From NCBI GenBank assembly GCA_902573295.1, contig CACGJB010000001.1, positions 119,815 to 183,814 of the forward strand: a stretch of 64,000 nucleotides of DNA, read 5' to 3'. The stretch is from an uncultured Pelagibacteraceae bacterium (GTDB lineage: Bacteria > Pseudomonadota > Alphaproteobacteria > Pelagibacterales > Pelagibacteraceae). The notes under the pieces were generated by a model that worked only from the letters and a program-made list of their open reading frames with translations, made no database searches and had not been told where the DNA came from. The first letter of the stretch is position 1. Each line of letters begins with the position of its first letter. Shown here in pieces: positions 1 to 10,092 of the stretch. Made by a program: the position numbers and the translations under genes.

Positions 1-258
1 AATAGCTTCAATGATTGCTGCTGCTGCAAATTTAGCAGGCACATAAATCATAGTTGCGTCTGCTCCTACTTCATCTTTTGCCTCTAAAACACTATTAAAA
101 ACTGGTCTGTCTAAATGTTTTTGTCCACCTTTCTTTGGCGTAACTCCACCAACAAGATTAGTTCCATATTTTATAGCTTGCTCTGAATGAAATGTTCCGT
201 GAGAGCCAGTAAATCCCTGACAAATTACTTTAGTATTTTTATTTACCAAAACCGACAT
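1..258 (-). CDS. sucD: Succinyl-CoA ligase alpha subunit, N-terminal part (window-truncated)
   Basis: The first 86 codons of SucD lie here; the remainder runs off the left edge. The start [15 protein letters not shown] followed by [10 protein letters not shown] is the alpha-subunit CoA-binding Rossmann start, and GGVTPKKGG follows. With SucC it interconverts succinyl-CoA and succinate with substrate-level ATP formation in the TCA cycle. It begins one base after the sucC stop codon, so the two are co-translated. The active-site phosphohistidine region is outside the window and cannot be checked. Identification is firm despite the truncation. Confidence 0.95.
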   Translation of the reverse strand, partial: MSVLVNKNTKVICQGFTGSHGTFHSEQAIKYGTNLVGGVTPKKGGQKHLDRPVFNSVLEAKDEVGADATMIYVPAKFAAAAIIEAI

Positions 259-259
259 T

Positions 260-1420
260 TTATTTTATCGCCTCAACAATTTTCTTAGCAGCGTCATCTA
301 AATTTTCTGCAGAAATTAATTTTAATCCAGAATTATCAAGAATTTCTTTTCCTTCTTTGAAATTTGTGCCTGCTAATCTTACAACTAAAGGTACACTAAT
401 ATTAATTTCTTTAGCTGCATCAACTACTCCTTGGGCAAGGACATCGCATCTCATTATTCCTCCAAAAATATTAATTAAAATACCTTTAACATTTTTGTCT
501 GAGAGAATTATCTTTAATGCAGCAGATACTTTTTCTTTGGATGCACCACCGCCTACATCTAAAAAATTTGCTGGCTCTTTACCATATAATTTAATTATAT
601 CCATTGTTGCCATTGCTAATCCCGCCCCATTCACCATACAGCCAATACTTCCATCTAGCTTGATATATGCAAGATCATGCTTGCTGGCTTCTATCTCAGT
701 AGGATCTTCCTCGTTTAAATCTCTTAATTCAATAATTTCTGGATGTCTGAATAAAGCGTTAGAGTCGAAATTAACTTTTGCATCTAAACAAACAATTTTT
801 TCCTCTTTTGTCAAAATTAATGGATTTACTTCAACCATGTTTGCATCAGTACCCACAAACATTTTATATATTGATTTAATTAATGTTATTGCTTGTTTTT
901 TTGTATCTTCATTTAAATTAAAAATATTAATTATTTTTTCACAATCTGACTCGGAAATTTCATTACCCATATCAACTTTTGTAGTTATAATTTTTTCAGG
1001 TGAGCTGCTTGCAACTTCTTCAATGTCCATCCCTCCTTGATCACTTGATATAAATGCAATTTTAGAACTTGCTCTGTCAACCAGGCACGATAAGTAAAAT
1101 TCTTTATCTATATTTGATGACTCTTCCACATATAATCTTTTTACCTCTCTACCTTCGGGGCCAGTTTGATGAGTAACTAGTGTTTTTCCAAGTAATTCTT
1201 TAGCTGCTACTGTTAGTTCCTCAATAGAGTTTAAAATTTTTACACCACCAGCTTTTCCTCTACCTCCAGCATGGATTTGTGCTTTAAGTACGTATTTCTC
1301 CGTTTTGAGTGCTTTTGCTTTTTCAATAAGTTCATCAACATTAAGTGCAAATACTCCTTCAGGAACTATAGCTCCATATTTTTTTAATATTTGTTTAGCT
1401 TGATGCTCGTGAATATTCAT
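260..1420 (-). CDS. sucC: Succinyl-CoA ligase (ADP-forming) beta subunit
   Basis: This is a full-length SucC of 386 residues, the usual size. It has an N-terminal ATP-grasp domain ([32 protein letters not shown] near residues 45-60) and a C-terminal flavodoxin-like half with NFLDVGGGA and [15 protein letters not shown]. It binds nucleotide and succinate and partners SucD in the cytosolic TCA enzyme. It starts two bases after the mdh stop and ends one base before sucD, so mdh-sucC-sucD forms one transcription unit. No unusual features are seen. Confidence 0.97.
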   Translation of the reverse strand: MNIHEHQAKQILKKYGAIVPEGVFALNVDELIEKAKALKTEKYVLKAQIHAGGRGKAGGVKILNSIEELTVAAKELLGKTLVTHQTGPEGREVKRLYVEESSNIDKEFYLSCLVDRASSKIAFISSDQGGMDIEEVASSSPEKIITTKVDMGNEISESDCEKIINIFNLNEDTKKQAITLIKSIYKMFVGTDANMVEVNPLILTKEEKIVCLDAKVNFDSNALFRHPEIIELRDLNEEDPTEIEASKHDLAYIKLDGSIGCMVNGAGLAMATMDIIKLYGKEPANFLDVGGGASKEKVSAALKIILSDKNVKGILINIFGGIMRCDVLAQGVVDAAKEINISVPLVVRLAGTNFKEGKEILDNSGLKLISAENLDDAAKKIVEAIK

Positions 1421-1422
1421 TA

Positions 1423-2385
1423 TTATTTAGATAAATCAGGATCTATTTTAGATGCAGCCTCCCACAAAGCTTTTACAGCATCTATTGAATGTATAAATTC
1501 TTTTTTTTCTTTTTCATCTAAATCAATCTCTTCAATTTTTTCTACACCCTCTTTTCCAATTACAACGGGAACACCTGCGTAAACATTTTTTACACCGTAT
1601 TCTCCATTTAATTGTACAGCGCAGGGTAATAATTTTTTTTGATCATTCAAATATGCTTCTGCCATTTGAACACCTGAAGCTGCTGGTGCATAAAAGGCTG
1701 ATCCTTTTTCTAAATATTTAACTATTTCCGCACCACCATCTCTTGTTCTTTGATTAATTTCCTCAACTCTTTCTGAAGAAATCTCTCCATCCTTTACAAG
1801 ATCCATCAATGGTTTACCTGAAATTTTTGTAAATCTTGGCATAGGAACCATGGTGTCACCATGACCACCCATAACCATTGCCTCAATTTCTCTTACTGGC
1901 ACATTTAGTTCCAATGATAAAAATAATTTAAACCTAGAACTATCTAAAATACCTGCCATACCAACAACTTTATTTGATGGCAAACCTGAAAATTTTTGAA
2001 ATGCCATAACCATAACATCTAAAGGATTAGTGATACAGATCACAAAAGCGTTAGGCGCATTTTTCTTTACCCCCTCAGCAACTTGTTTAATAATTTTTAA
2101 ATTAATTCCAAGAAGATCGTCTCGGCTCATCCCAGGTTTTCTTGGAACACCTGCTGTAATTATAATTACATCTGAATCTTTTATATCTTCATAGTTATCA
2201 GTTCCTGAAAACCTAACATTGAAACCATCTACAGATGAAGATTGTGCAATATCTAATGCTTTTCCTTTTGCAATACCACTAGCTACATCAAATAAAACCA
2301 CTTCATTTACTAATTCTTTTGTTCCTATTAAATGTGCAAGAGTTCCACCTATTTGGCCTGCACCAATTAAAGATATTTTTGTCAT
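1423..2385 (-). CDS. mdh: Malate dehydrogenase (LDH-like type)
   Basis: This 320-residue NAD-dependent enzyme oxidises malate to oxaloacetate in the TCA cycle. The N-terminal Rossmann glycine motif is [11 protein letters not shown]. The substrate loop [12 protein letters not shown] places arginine at residue 82, which marks malate rather than lactate specificity. The catalytic histidine is H175 in MGGHGDTMV, and R151 binds the substrate carboxylate. It belongs to the bacterial LDH-like MDH subgroup common in Alphaproteobacteria. It lies between mmsA and sucC with gaps of only a few bases. Confidence 0.96.
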   Translation of the reverse strand: MTKISLIGAGQIGGTLAHLIGTKELVNEVVLFDVASGIAKGKALDIAQSSSVDGFNVRFSGTDNYEDIKDSDVIIITAGVPRKPGMSRDDLLGINLKIIKQVAEGVKKNAPNAFVICITNPLDVMVMAFQKFSGLPSNKVVGMAGILDSSRFKLFLSLELNVPVREIEAMVMGGHGDTMVPMPRFTKISGKPLMDLVKDGEISSERVEEINQRTRDGGAEIVKYLEKGSAFYAPAASGVQMAEAYLNDQKKLLPCAVQLNGEYGVKNVYAGVPVVIGKEGVEKIEEIDLDEKEKKEFIHSIDAVKALWEAASKIDPDLSK

Positions 2386-2394
2386 TTATTTCCT

Positions 2395-3888
2395 TTATTT
2401 CATTGTTGGCATAACAAATTCCGCATTTGATCGGACACCTGAAGGCCATCTGGATGTTACTGTTTTAATTTTAGTATAAAATTTTATTCCTTCCATACCA
2501 TGCATTCCACTATCTCCAAATAATGATCTTTTCCAGCCACCAAAACTATGAAATGCCATTGGAACTGGGATAGGCACGTTAATACCAACCATACCTACTT
2601 GAATTTTACTTGCAAAAGTTCTGCCTGCATCACCATCTCTTGTGTAAATACTTACTCCATTTCCATACTCATGATCGTTAATTAATTTTGCAGCTTCTTC
2701 AAAAGTTTTTACTCGAACAACTGATAAGACTGGACCGAATATTTCTTCTTTGTAAATTCTCATATCTTTATTTACATGATCAAATAAACATCCACCTATA
2801 TAGAAACCATTTTCATAACCTTGAAGTTTTAAACCTCTTCCATCAACCACTAGCTTTGCGCCTTCCTTGACACCTAAATCAACATAACTTGTAACTTTTT
2901 CTAAATGTTCTTTTGTAACTAAAGGTCCCATTTCTGATGCTTTGTCCATTCCAGGACCAACTTTTAAAGCTTCAGCTTTTTTTGATAATCTAGATACAAG
3001 TTCGTCCCCAATATCTCCAACCGCAACTGCAACTGATTGAGCCATGCATCTTTCTCCAGCTGAACCATAAGCAGCACCCATTAAACCATTAACTGCACCA
3101 TCTAAATCGCAATCTGGCATAACAACTAAATGGTTTTTTGCTCCACCTAAAGCTTGAACTCTTTTTTCATTTTTAGCAGAATTTTCATAAATATATTTTG
3201 CAATAGGGGTAGATCCTACGAAACTTACAGCTTTGATATCTTTGTTTTCTAAAATTGCATCAACAGCTTCTTTATCTCCATTTATTACGTTAAATACTCC
3301 TTCTGGAAGACCCGCCTCAGAAAGTAGTTCTGCTAATCTTATTGCGCAAGAAGGGTCTTTTTCTGATGGTTTCAGAATAAAAGTGTTTCCACAAGCTATT
3401 GCTATTGGAAACATCCACATTGGGACCATAGCAGGAAAATTAAAAGGTGTGATACCTGCAACAACTCCTAATGGTTGTCTGATTGACCAACTATCAACAT
3501 TGGTGCCAACATTTTCTGAAAACTCACCTTTTAATAAATGTGGTATTCCACAAGCAAATTCCACCACCTCAAGTCCTCTGGTTAAAGATCCTCTTGCATC
3601 TTCATAAACTTTTCCATGTTCTGAAACTATTAACTTTGTTAATTCATCAGAATTTTTTTCAATTAATTCTTTAAATTTAAATATTATTCTAGCTCTTTGT
3701 AGAGCAGGTTTTAAAGACCAAGTTTCAAATGCTTTTTTTGCTACTTCAACGGCACTGTCTAAATCAGATCTTGAAGCAAGTCTTACCTCGGACTCTTGTT
3801 CGCCAGTTGCTGGATTAAAAACTTTTCCTTTTTTATCTGAAGATCCCGGAGTTATTTTACCGTTTACGAAGTGTTCTATTAATCTCAT
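2395..3888 (-). CDS. mmsA: CoA-acylating methylmalonate-semialdehyde dehydrogenase
   Basis: This aldehyde dehydrogenase of 497 residues has the family's usual length. The start (EHFVNGKI, FNPATGEQ) is typical of MmsA, ITPFNFPAMVPMWMFP lies in the cofactor domain, and the catalytic cysteine is C281 in GSAGERCMAQS. The family converts methylmalonate or malonate semialdehyde with CoA and NAD to propionyl-CoA or acetyl-CoA, in valine catabolism and in C3 breakdown from DMSP-derived acrylate. It lies 39 bases downstream of sdhB and nine bases upstream of mdh. The likely preceding enzyme, an mmsB-type dehydrogenase, is at 34.0-34.9 kb. Confidence 0.93.
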   Translation of the reverse strand: MRLIEHFVNGKITPGSSDKKGKVFNPATGEQESEVRLASRSDLDSAVEVAKKAFETWSLKPALQRARIIFKFKELIEKNSDELTKLIVSEHGKVYEDARGSLTRGLEVVEFACGIPHLLKGEFSENVGTNVDSWSIRQPLGVVAGITPFNFPAMVPMWMFPIAIACGNTFILKPSEKDPSCAIRLAELLSEAGLPEGVFNVINGDKEAVDAILENKDIKAVSFVGSTPIAKYIYENSAKNEKRVQALGGAKNHLVVMPDCDLDGAVNGLMGAAYGSAGERCMAQSVAVAVGDIGDELVSRLSKKAEALKVGPGMDKASEMGPLVTKEHLEKVTSYVDLGVKEGAKLVVDGRGLKLQGYENGFYIGGCLFDHVNKDMRIYKEEIFGPVLSVVRVKTFEEAAKLINDHEYGNGVSIYTRDGDAGRTFASKIQVGMVGINVPIPVPMAFHSFGGWKRSLFGDSGMHGMEGIKFYTKIKTVTSRWPSGVRSNAEFVMPTMK

Positions 3889-3927
3889 GAATACGGTGTT
3901 TTAGATCAAAAATATCGAATAGTCTAT

Positions 3928-4707
3928 TTAAACATTAGCTGTTGCTAACATTTTTTTTATTTCAGCTATAGCTTTTGCTGGATTCAGGCCCTTAGGACAT
4001 GCGTTTGTACAATTTAATATTGTATGGCATCTATATAATTTTAGTTCATCAGAAACTTTTTTTAATCTTGCTTTTCTCTCTTCATCTCTACTATCAATAA
4101 TCCATCTATAAGCCTGCAACAAAACTGCTGGACCTAAATATTTATCTCCATTCCACCAATAACTTGGACAAGATGTAGAACAACAAGCACACATAATGCA
4201 TTCATAAGCACCATCAAGTTTTGCTCTATCTTCTTTAGACTGGTAAATTTCTGTTGTCTGTTTTGTTGAGTTATTTTTTAACCAAGGTTCAATAGATTGA
4301 TATTGTTTATATAAGCCATCTAGATCACCAATCAAATCTTTTTTAACTTTTAAATGAGGTAAAGGATAAATATCGATGTCACCATCAATCTCTGCATGAG
4401 GAGTTGTGCAAGCTAGTCCATTTTTTCCTCCCATGTTCATAGCACAAGAACCACAAACACCATGAGCACAAGATCGTCTATAGGCTATCGTCGGATCAAT
4501 TTCATTTTTAATTTTATTTAGAATATCCAGCACTTTAGATGGACAATTATCCATATCTACTTCGTATGTATCAATTCTAGGATTTTCTTCTGTCGATGGA
4601 TCCCATCTATAAATATTAATTTTTCTTAAATTTTTAGATCCAGTTTTGTCCTTATAATATTTACCTTTTTTAACCTCAGAATTTTTAGGTAAGTTTATCT
4701 GAACCAT
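3928..4707 (-). CDS. sdhB: Succinate dehydrogenase iron-sulfur subunit
   Basis: SdhB (259 residues) carries electrons from the flavoprotein to the quinone site. The [2Fe-2S] cysteines are in [12 protein letters not shown] with a later LACTT. The ferredoxin-like half has [12 protein letters not shown] and [15 protein letters not shown], which supply the [4Fe-4S] and [3Fe-4S] clusters. The start codon overlaps the sdhA stop, as is typical for stoichiometric subunits. All cluster cysteines appear intact, in contrast to the anchor subunits, where the heme ligands look lost. Confidence 0.96.
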   Translation of the reverse strand: MVQINLPKNSEVKKGKYYKDKTGSKNLRKINIYRWDPSTEENPRIDTYEVDMDNCPSKVLDILNKIKNEIDPTIAYRRSCAHGVCGSCAMNMGGKNGLACTTPHAEIDGDIDIYPLPHLKVKKDLIGDLDGLYKQYQSIEPWLKNNSTKQTTEIYQSKEDRAKLDGAYECIMCACCSTSCPSYWWNGDKYLGPAVLLQAYRWIIDSRDEERKARLKKVSDELKLYRCHTILNCTNACPKGLNPAKAIAEIKKMLATANV

Positions 4708-6482
4708 TAATACACTCGCTCTTGTGGCGGAAAATATTGAACATCATTTGTTAAAGTTGATTTGTGTACTGCTCTGTAACTAATCTTTGTATTTTTTCCA
4801 TCACACCAAGCAAGAGTATGTTGCATAAACTTTGCGTCATCTCTTTTTGGATAATCATCTCTCGCGTGCGCACCTCTGCTCTCTTTTCTATGATATGCAG
4901 ATTCTACAGTAGTTACTGCTTGTCTTATTAAATTATCAAATTCCAATGTTTCAACTAAATCAGTATTAAATACTAGAGACCTATCTTTAACTGAAATCGA
5001 GTCCATACCATCATAGGTTTTTTTAATCTCATCAACACCTTCTTTAAGATTTTTTTCTGTTCTAAAAACTGCACATTTGGACTGCATCGTTTTTTGCATT
5101 GAAAGTCTAAGTTCTGCAGTACTATTATTTCCTTGTGCATTTCTAAGTTTATCAAATCTATCTAAACATTTTTGTGTTTCTGACTCAGGAATTTCTTCAT
5201 GAGGTGTTCCTGGCTTAACTAATTCAGCTGCTCTTTTAGCTGCTGCTCTTCCAAATACCACTAGGTCAATTAAAGAATTAGAACCAAGTCTATTTGCCCC
5301 ATGAACAGAAACACATGCTGCCTCTCCTATAGCCATTAAACCTGGAACAGTTTTTTCTGAACCATTTACAGTTAATACTTCTGCTTTATAGTTTGTTGGA
5401 ATACCGCCCATATTATAATGAACTGTTGGTACAACTGGAATTGGTTCTTTAGTTACATCTACATTTGCAAATAATCTTGCTGCATCAGTAATTCCAGGAA
5501 GCCTGCTTTCAATAATCTCTTTATCTAAGTGACTTAAGTTCAAATGAACATGATCTTGATCTTTTCCAACTCCTCTTCCCTCATTAATCTCTATAGACAT
5601 AGATCTGCTAACAACATCTCTTGATGCTAAATCTTTTGCATTTGGAGCATATCTTTCCATAAATCTTTCACCTTTAGAATTTGTAAGATAGCCCCCTTCT
5701 CCTCGCGCACCTTCTGTTATTAAAGTACCGTGGCCATAAATTCCTGTTGGATGAAATTGAACAAACTCCATATCCTGAAGCGGTAATCCAGCTCTTAAAA
5801 CCATTGCATTACCATCACCAGTGCAAGTATGTGCTGATGTTGCTGAGTAATAAACTTTTCCATAACCACCTGTAGCAATAATTACCGTATGAGCTCTAAA
5901 TCTATGAATTGTTCCATCATTCAAATTCCAAGCAATTAGACCTTTGCATTCTCCATTCTTCATCAACAAATCTAACGCAAAATATTCTATAAAAAATTCT
6001 GTATTATGTTTTAACGCTTGTCCATATAGTGTGTGTAAAATAGCATGTCCTGTTCTGTCGGCTGCTGCACAAGTTCTTTGTACTATTCCATTTCCATAAT
6101 TTTTTGTCATTCCACCAAATGGTCTTTGATAAATTTTTCCCTCTTCAGTTCTACTAAATGGAACTCCATACTTCTCTAATTCTAAAACTGCTTTAGGCGC
6201 TTCTTTACAAAGATACTCAATACTATCTTGATCACCTAACCAATCTGCACCTTTGACAGTGTCATACATGTGCCATCTCCAGTCATCTTCTCCCATGTTT
6301 CCTAGTGCTGCTGATATTCCACCTTGTGCTGCTGATGTATGACTTCTTGTGGGAAATACTTTTGAGATACAAGCTGTTTTTAAGCCAGCTTCGCTAAGCC
6401 CTACTGCGGCTCTTAAACCTGATCCGCCTGCACCAAGTACAACAACATCATACTCATGGTCTATAATATTATATGCTTTCAT
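4707..6482 (-). CDS. sdhA: Succinate dehydrogenase flavoprotein subunit
   Basis: This 591-residue catalytic subunit oxidises succinate to fumarate. It has the dinucleotide motif [15 protein letters not shown]48 in [15 protein letters not shown] where FAD is covalently attached, the active-site stretch [20 protein letters not shown], and [18 protein letters not shown] near the C-terminal third. It overlaps sdhD by four bases upstream and sdhB by one base downstream. Length and all recognised active-site motifs are standard. Confidence 0.97.
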   Translation of the reverse strand: MKAYNIIDHEYDVVVLGAGGSGLRAAVGLSEAGLKTACISKVFPTRSHTSAAQGGISAALGNMGEDDWRWHMYDTVKGADWLGDQDSIEYLCKEAPKAVLELEKYGVPFSRTEEGKIYQRPFGGMTKNYGNGIVQRTCAAADRTGHAILHTLYGQALKHNTEFFIEYFALDLLMKNGECKGLIAWNLNDGTIHRFRAHTVIIATGGYGKVYYSATSAHTCTGDGNAMVLRAGLPLQDMEFVQFHPTGIYGHGTLITEGARGEGGYLTNSKGERFMERYAPNAKDLASRDVVSRSMSIEINEGRGVGKDQDHVHLNLSHLDKEIIESRLPGITDAARLFANVDVTKEPIPVVPTVHYNMGGIPTNYKAEVLTVNGSEKTVPGLMAIGEAACVSVHGANRLGSNSLIDLVVFGRAAAKRAAELVKPGTPHEEIPESETQKCLDRFDKLRNAQGNNSTAELRLSMQKTMQSKCAVFRTEKNLKEGVDEIKKTYDGMDSISVKDRSLVFNTDLVETLEFDNLIRQAVTTVESAYHRKESRGAHARDDYPKRDDAKFMQHTLAWCDGKNTKISYRAVHKSTLTNDVQYFPPQERVY

Positions 6483-6808
6483 GTATTTAAGTTAAAAATT
6501 ACAATTATTGTAATTACTGGAATTGTTATAGCAAAAAAATTTAGGACTTTGTTTGCGGCATTTTTGGTTTTTTTATCGTTAATATAGTCTTCAAAAACCT
6601 CACTTATAGTCAAAGCTGAAAAAAAATAAGCAATAACTAAAAATAACCCAATTAAGAATTTAGATGGTTGTGTTGTTAAAAAATTCACTATTTCAAAATA
6701 ACTTTTATCATAGATATTCACTAAATTTATAATAAACCAAAACATTAAAGGTAATAAAATTGCGGAACTAATTTTTAAGAATAACCATTTTTTTGTTACT
6801 GGAAGCAT
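6479..6808 (-). CDS. sdhD: Succinate dehydrogenase membrane anchor subunit D (no histidine)
   Basis: This 109-residue protein has three hydrophobic segments (about 12-31, 50-70 and 88-107). It lies in the SdhD position between sdhC and sdhA, overlapping both. The SdhD signature is recognisable as VFEDYI at 71-76, where D74 and Y75 match the quinone-site Asp-Tyr. Counting back from EDYI, the heme-ligand histidine of other SdhD proteins falls on F63, and the whole protein contains no histidine. Position and topology support the call, but sequence similarity to well-studied SdhD is weak. Confidence 0.85.
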   Translation of the reverse strand: MLPVTKKWLFLKISSAILLPLMFWFIINLVNIYDKSYFEIVNFLTTQPSKFLIGLFLVIAYFFSALTISEVFEDYINDKKTKNAANKVLNFFAITIPVITIIVIFNLNT

Positions 6809-7188
6809 TATATTAATCCTCTGCCAATAAAATAAATTAAGATAGTTAAAACAATCGAACCAAAAATAACTAACAAACCTGTAATTTTTGTTGTTTGTAA
6901 TTCAAATCCATAACCTAAATCCATAATCAAGTGCCTTACTTCACTTAACATTTGAAAACTAAATGACCATGTTATTCCAATTAAAATAAACTTACCTAAA
7001 AAAGTTTCTAAAAAAATTTTAATAATTTGATAATTACTTTCTCCTAGAAGCATTAATGCAAACCAAATACAAATTAATGTGATTGCAAAAAAATTTATTA
7101 TGCCTGTAATTCTATGTGAAATAGATACTAATGAAGAAATGTGCCATTTATAAATCTGTATGTGTGGTGATAAAGGTCTGTCTTCCAT
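6808..7188 (-). CDS. sdhC: Succinate dehydrogenase cytochrome b556 subunit C (altered heme ligand)
   Basis: This 126-residue protein has three transmembrane helices and the N-terminal SdhC signature (RPLSPHIQIYKWHISSLVSI, then SHRITG), whose Ser and Arg help form the ubiquinone site. The second signature reads EVRHLIMDLGYGF at 83-95. In E. coli and Rickettsia SdhC, as I recall them, the heme-ligand histidine lies seven residues before the His of the RH pair; here that place is Q79. It is the first gene of sdhCDAB and starts three bases after the asd stop codon. Confidence 0.92.
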   Translation of the reverse strand: MEDRPLSPHIQIYKWHISSLVSISHRITGIINFFAITLICIWFALMLLGESNYQIIKIFLETFLGKFILIGITWSFSFQMLSEVRHLIMDLGYGFELQTTKITGLLVIFGSIVLTILIYFIGRGLI

Positions 7189-7191
7189 ATT

Positions 7192-8187
7192 TTATTTTGA
7201 GTTAATAATTGTTTCAGCAATTTCAACAGAATTAAGTGCTGCACCTCTAAGTAGGTTATCTGATACAATCCACAAATTTAATGAATTTTTTTTAGTTTTG
7301 TCTTCTCTAATTCTAGATATATATGTCTCATCACTCCCAGCGGCTTCAAATGGTGTGCTATAACCTCCATTTTCTCTTTTATCGATAACCTCACAACCAT
7401 CAGCTTTACTTAAAACATCTCTCACTTTTTCTAAAGTATATGGTTTTTCAAATTCTATATTAACAGACTCCGAATGAGAAACTAAAACAGGAATTCTTAC
7501 ACAAGTAGCTGTAAGTTCTATTGAATCATCTAATATTTTTTTTGTTTCATTTGTCATTTTTAATTCTTCTTTTGTATATCCATCATCAGAAAAAACATCG
7601 ATATGTGGAATAACATTAAAAGCGATTTGTTTAGTAAAATTTTTTGACTCTATTTTTTTTCCATCTAAATATTGTTTAGTTTGATCTATTAATTCGTCCA
7701 TTGGACTTTTGCCACCACCTGAAACAGATTGGTAAGTCGAAACTATAACTCTTTTAATTTTGAATAAATTATGTAGTGGTTTAAGTGCTATAACAAGTTG
7801 TGCTGTAGAACAATTTGGATTTGCAATAATATTTTTTTTCATATTTTTAATTTCAGCTGCATTAACTTGTGGGACGATCAATGGAACATCTGGATCCATT
7901 CTAAAAAAACTTGAATTATCAATTACAATTGTGTGCTTAGCAGCTTTTTCTGCATATTTTTCAGCAATTTTTCCTCCAGCTGCAAAAAAAGTTATATCTG
8001 CTTTTGAAAAATCATATTTCTCTAAATTTTCAATAACATACTCTTTATCCCTAAAAGAGATTTTTTTTCCTGCACTTTTTTCTGAGGCAACTAAATATAG
8101 ATCATCAAACTTGAAGTTTTTTTTATCAAATACTTCAAGAGTTTTTCTACCAACATTTCCTGTTGCACCTACTATAGCTATGTTCAT
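7192..8187 (-). CDS. asd: Aspartate-semialdehyde dehydrogenase
   Basis: This enzyme of 331 residues reduces aspartyl phosphate to aspartate semialdehyde with NADPH, feeding lysine/diaminopimelate, threonine and methionine synthesis. The NADP motif is IVGATGNVGRKTLEV and the catalytic cysteine is C126 in NPNCSTAQ. The C-terminal half carries SGGGKSPMDEL. It sits 15 bases after dmdA and three bases before sdhC, so a biosynthetic gene is embedded between DMSP and TCA genes. The downstream lysine-pathway gene dapF is at 19.8 kb. Confidence 0.95.
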   Translation of the reverse strand: MNIAIVGATGNVGRKTLEVFDKKNFKFDDLYLVASEKSAGKKISFRDKEYVIENLEKYDFSKADITFFAAGGKIAEKYAEKAAKHTIVIDNSSFFRMDPDVPLIVPQVNAAEIKNMKKNIIANPNCSTAQLVIALKPLHNLFKIKRVIVSTYQSVSGGGKSPMDELIDQTKQYLDGKKIESKNFTKQIAFNVIPHIDVFSDDGYTKEELKMTNETKKILDDSIELTATCVRIPVLVSHSESVNIEFEKPYTLEKVRDVLSKADGCEVIDKRENGGYSTPFEAAGSDETYISRIREDKTKKNSLNLWIVSDNLLRGAALNSVEIAETIINSK

Positions 8188-8202
8188 TTTAAAGCTGTTA
8201 TA

Positions 8203-9312
8203 CTAAATAAAAGGTAAATCGCAAACTTTACCACTGCAAATATCACCATTTATGCTTGCTTTTACCTTCTGGTCTACATTCCAATGTGATTTTTTCATCA
8301 TAGCAATACCAATCACTTTTTTAAAATGTGGTGAATAGCATGCTGACCGTAATTCTCCAACGATGTTGTTCTGATCATCAGTAAGATCTAAAGATCCTGT
8401 TAAACTTATTTTCTCTATATCAAATTTAACTCCCATTAACTTTTTATTTATTCCTTCAGATTTAATTATCTTCAATTTTTCTTTTCCTAAAAAGATAACA
8501 TCACTATCTATGTTAATATATTTATCGAAACCACATTCATAAGGATTATCTCCATTATCCATATCATTACCATGAGATAACAGTCCGCTTTCTATTCGTT
8601 CAATCAAATTAGGACATCCTGGTTTAACATTAAATTCTTTTCCAATTTCAAATAAATGATCATACAGTTTTAAGCCTGCTTCTGTATTTTGAACATATAC
8701 TTCATAGCCTCCTTGTTTAGACCATCCAGATTGTGCGATAAGGTGTTTTGCACCTCCAAATTCAAAATAATCAAAACCAAAAAATTTTAATTTTGTGATC
8801 TGTTCTCCAAATATTTTTTCCATCAATTTAAATGATTTTGGACCTTGTACAGCCATGATATCAACTTTTGGCTCTGTGATTTCAACATCAAATTTATTTC
8901 CAATTGCTAATCCTTTTGCAAATAATATTACGTCCGTATCTGCAATAGAAATCCACCATTTATTTTCGTTAATTCTTAAAACAACTGGATCATTTATTAA
9001 ACCAGCATTATCATCTATAATCGGACAATAATAACATCTTCCATCTTTAGATTTTGATAAATCTCTACAAGTCATCAACTGAACTAGTTTTGCAGAATCT
9101 TTTCCTGAAATTTCTACCTGTCTTTCAGCTGCTACATCCCAGATCTGAACATGCTCTTTTAAATGATGATAAGATTCTTCAATTGAACCAAAGGCAGCTG
9201 GAAGCAACATATGGTTATAAATTGTATAAGCTGTAACACCCTGTTCTTCAATTCGAGAAGTATATGGGGTACTTCTAAGTCTTCTTGATTTTGCGATTAA
9301 AAAGTTTTTCAT
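8203..9312 (-). CDS. dmdA: Dimethylsulfoniopropionate demethylase
   Basis: This 369-residue protein of the GcvT/aminomethyltransferase fold closely matches the Pelagibacter DmdA I recall, from [20 protein letters not shown] to VCDLPFI. It moves a methyl group from DMSP to tetrahydrofolate, giving methylmercaptopropionate and 5-methyl-THF. Trp197 and Tyr206 ([12 protein letters not shown]), which I recall lining the DMSP pocket, are present, as is the folate-side [10 protein letters not shown] with D108. Glycine-cleavage T protein is the main alternative; length, the N-terminus and neighbouring dmdB/dmdC homologs argue against it. It overlaps the upstream hydrolase gene by four bases. Confidence 0.95.
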   Translation of the reverse strand: MKNFLIAKSRRLRSTPYTSRIEEQGVTAYTIYNHMLLPAAFGSIEESYHHLKEHVQIWDVAAERQVEISGKDSAKLVQLMTCRDLSKSKDGRCYYCPIIDDNAGLINDPVVLRINENKWWISIADTDVILFAKGLAIGNKFDVEITEPKVDIMAVQGPKSFKLMEKIFGEQITKLKFFGFDYFEFGGAKHLIAQSGWSKQGGYEVYVQNTEAGLKLYDHLFEIGKEFNVKPGCPNLIERIESGLLSHGNDMDNGDNPYECGFDKYINIDSDVIFLGKEKLKIIKSEGINKKLMGVKFDIEKISLTGSLDLTDDQNNIVGELRSACYSPHFKKVIGIAMMKKSHWNVDQKVKASINGDICSGKVCDLPFI

Positions 9313-10085
9313 TTTTTCAAAAATTCTAAAACTTTGTCTCTCATTTCAAATGCTTTTTCAATCATAATCATGTGTCCACAACCCTCTATTATATGTGTAG
9401 ATGAATTATTAATTAGACTAGAAAATTTTTTTCCAGCTTCTACATTTACCATCTTATCTAAAGAGCCAAAAATAAACATTGATGGCAATTGTATTAATTT
9501 AGCAGCATCAGAACCATTTTTGTAATTGTTACATGCAACAAGGTCTACCGCCAGTATGTCTCTTATATCTCGAGGTGATTGTATTATTTTTTCTACTGGG
9601 TTACCTCCAATAAATCTTTTTGAACCTTCATAACCCCACTTCATCATTAATTTAACGGCATCGGAGTCCCCATTTTTTGCTAGATCAATCAAATCTGGAT
9701 GTACTGGCATTTTATTTGAGCCTCCAATAAAGACTAACTTTTTTAATCTATCTTTATATTTGTGAGCATATTCAAGTATCTCCAAGCAACCTTGGGAATG
9801 ACCAATTAAAATTAAATTATTTAGATTTAGTTCGTTAAAAACCCGTTCTAACCAATCAGCTATTTTTTCAATACTATCTAAGCAAGGACCATCGGAATTA
9901 CCATGCCCAGGCAAATCAATAGATAAAACATTAAAATTATTATTTGAAAAAAATTGTTCTGTTAGAGACCAAACAATATGAGAAAGACCGCTCCCATGAA
10001 GAAATACTATAGTATCTTTATTTTGATCAATGCCCTGTCCTGCATCAGAAGCATAAATATTTTTATTTTCTAATTGAAAATTCAA
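9309..10085 (-). CDS. Alpha/beta hydrolase in the DMSP cluster
   Basis: This 258-residue single-domain alpha/beta hydrolase has the oxyanion motif FLHGSGLSH, nucleophile elbow GHSQG with S97, probable acid D210 (FGSLDKMV) and H238 (GCGHMIMIE). It lies between dmdB and dmdA, overlapping dmdA by four bases, and begins with TTG seven bases after the dmdB stop. The substrate is unknown. Because no dmdD-type hydratase gene is nearby, it might hydrolyse a thioester or ester in methylmercaptopropionate breakdown, but that is inference from position only. Confidence 0.8.
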   Translation of the reverse strand: MNFQLENKNIYASDAGQGIDQNKDTIVFLHGSGLSHIVWSLTEQFFSNNNFNVLSIDLPGHGNSDGPCLDSIEKIADWLERVFNELNLNNLILIGHSQGCLEILEYAHKYKDRLKKLVFIGGSNKMPVHPDLIDLAKNGDSDAVKLMMKWGYEGSKRFIGGNPVEKIIQSPRDIRDILAVDLVACNNYKNGSDAAKLIQLPSMFIFGSLDKMVNVEAGKKFSSLINNSSTHIIEGCGHMIMIEKAFEMRDKVLEFLKK

Positions 10086-10092
10086 AAATTAC

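Noticed and set aside
357..1040. Long plus-strand frame opposite sucC and similar frames opposite other genes
   Set aside because: These are antisense shadows of well-conserved genes, with no recognisable domain and no independent start signals.
8203..9312. Calling this gene glycine cleavage T protein (gcvT)
   Set aside because: The N-terminus, length and pocket residues match the Pelagibacter DmdA, and dmdB/dmdC homologs are adjacent; no gcvH or gcvP is near.
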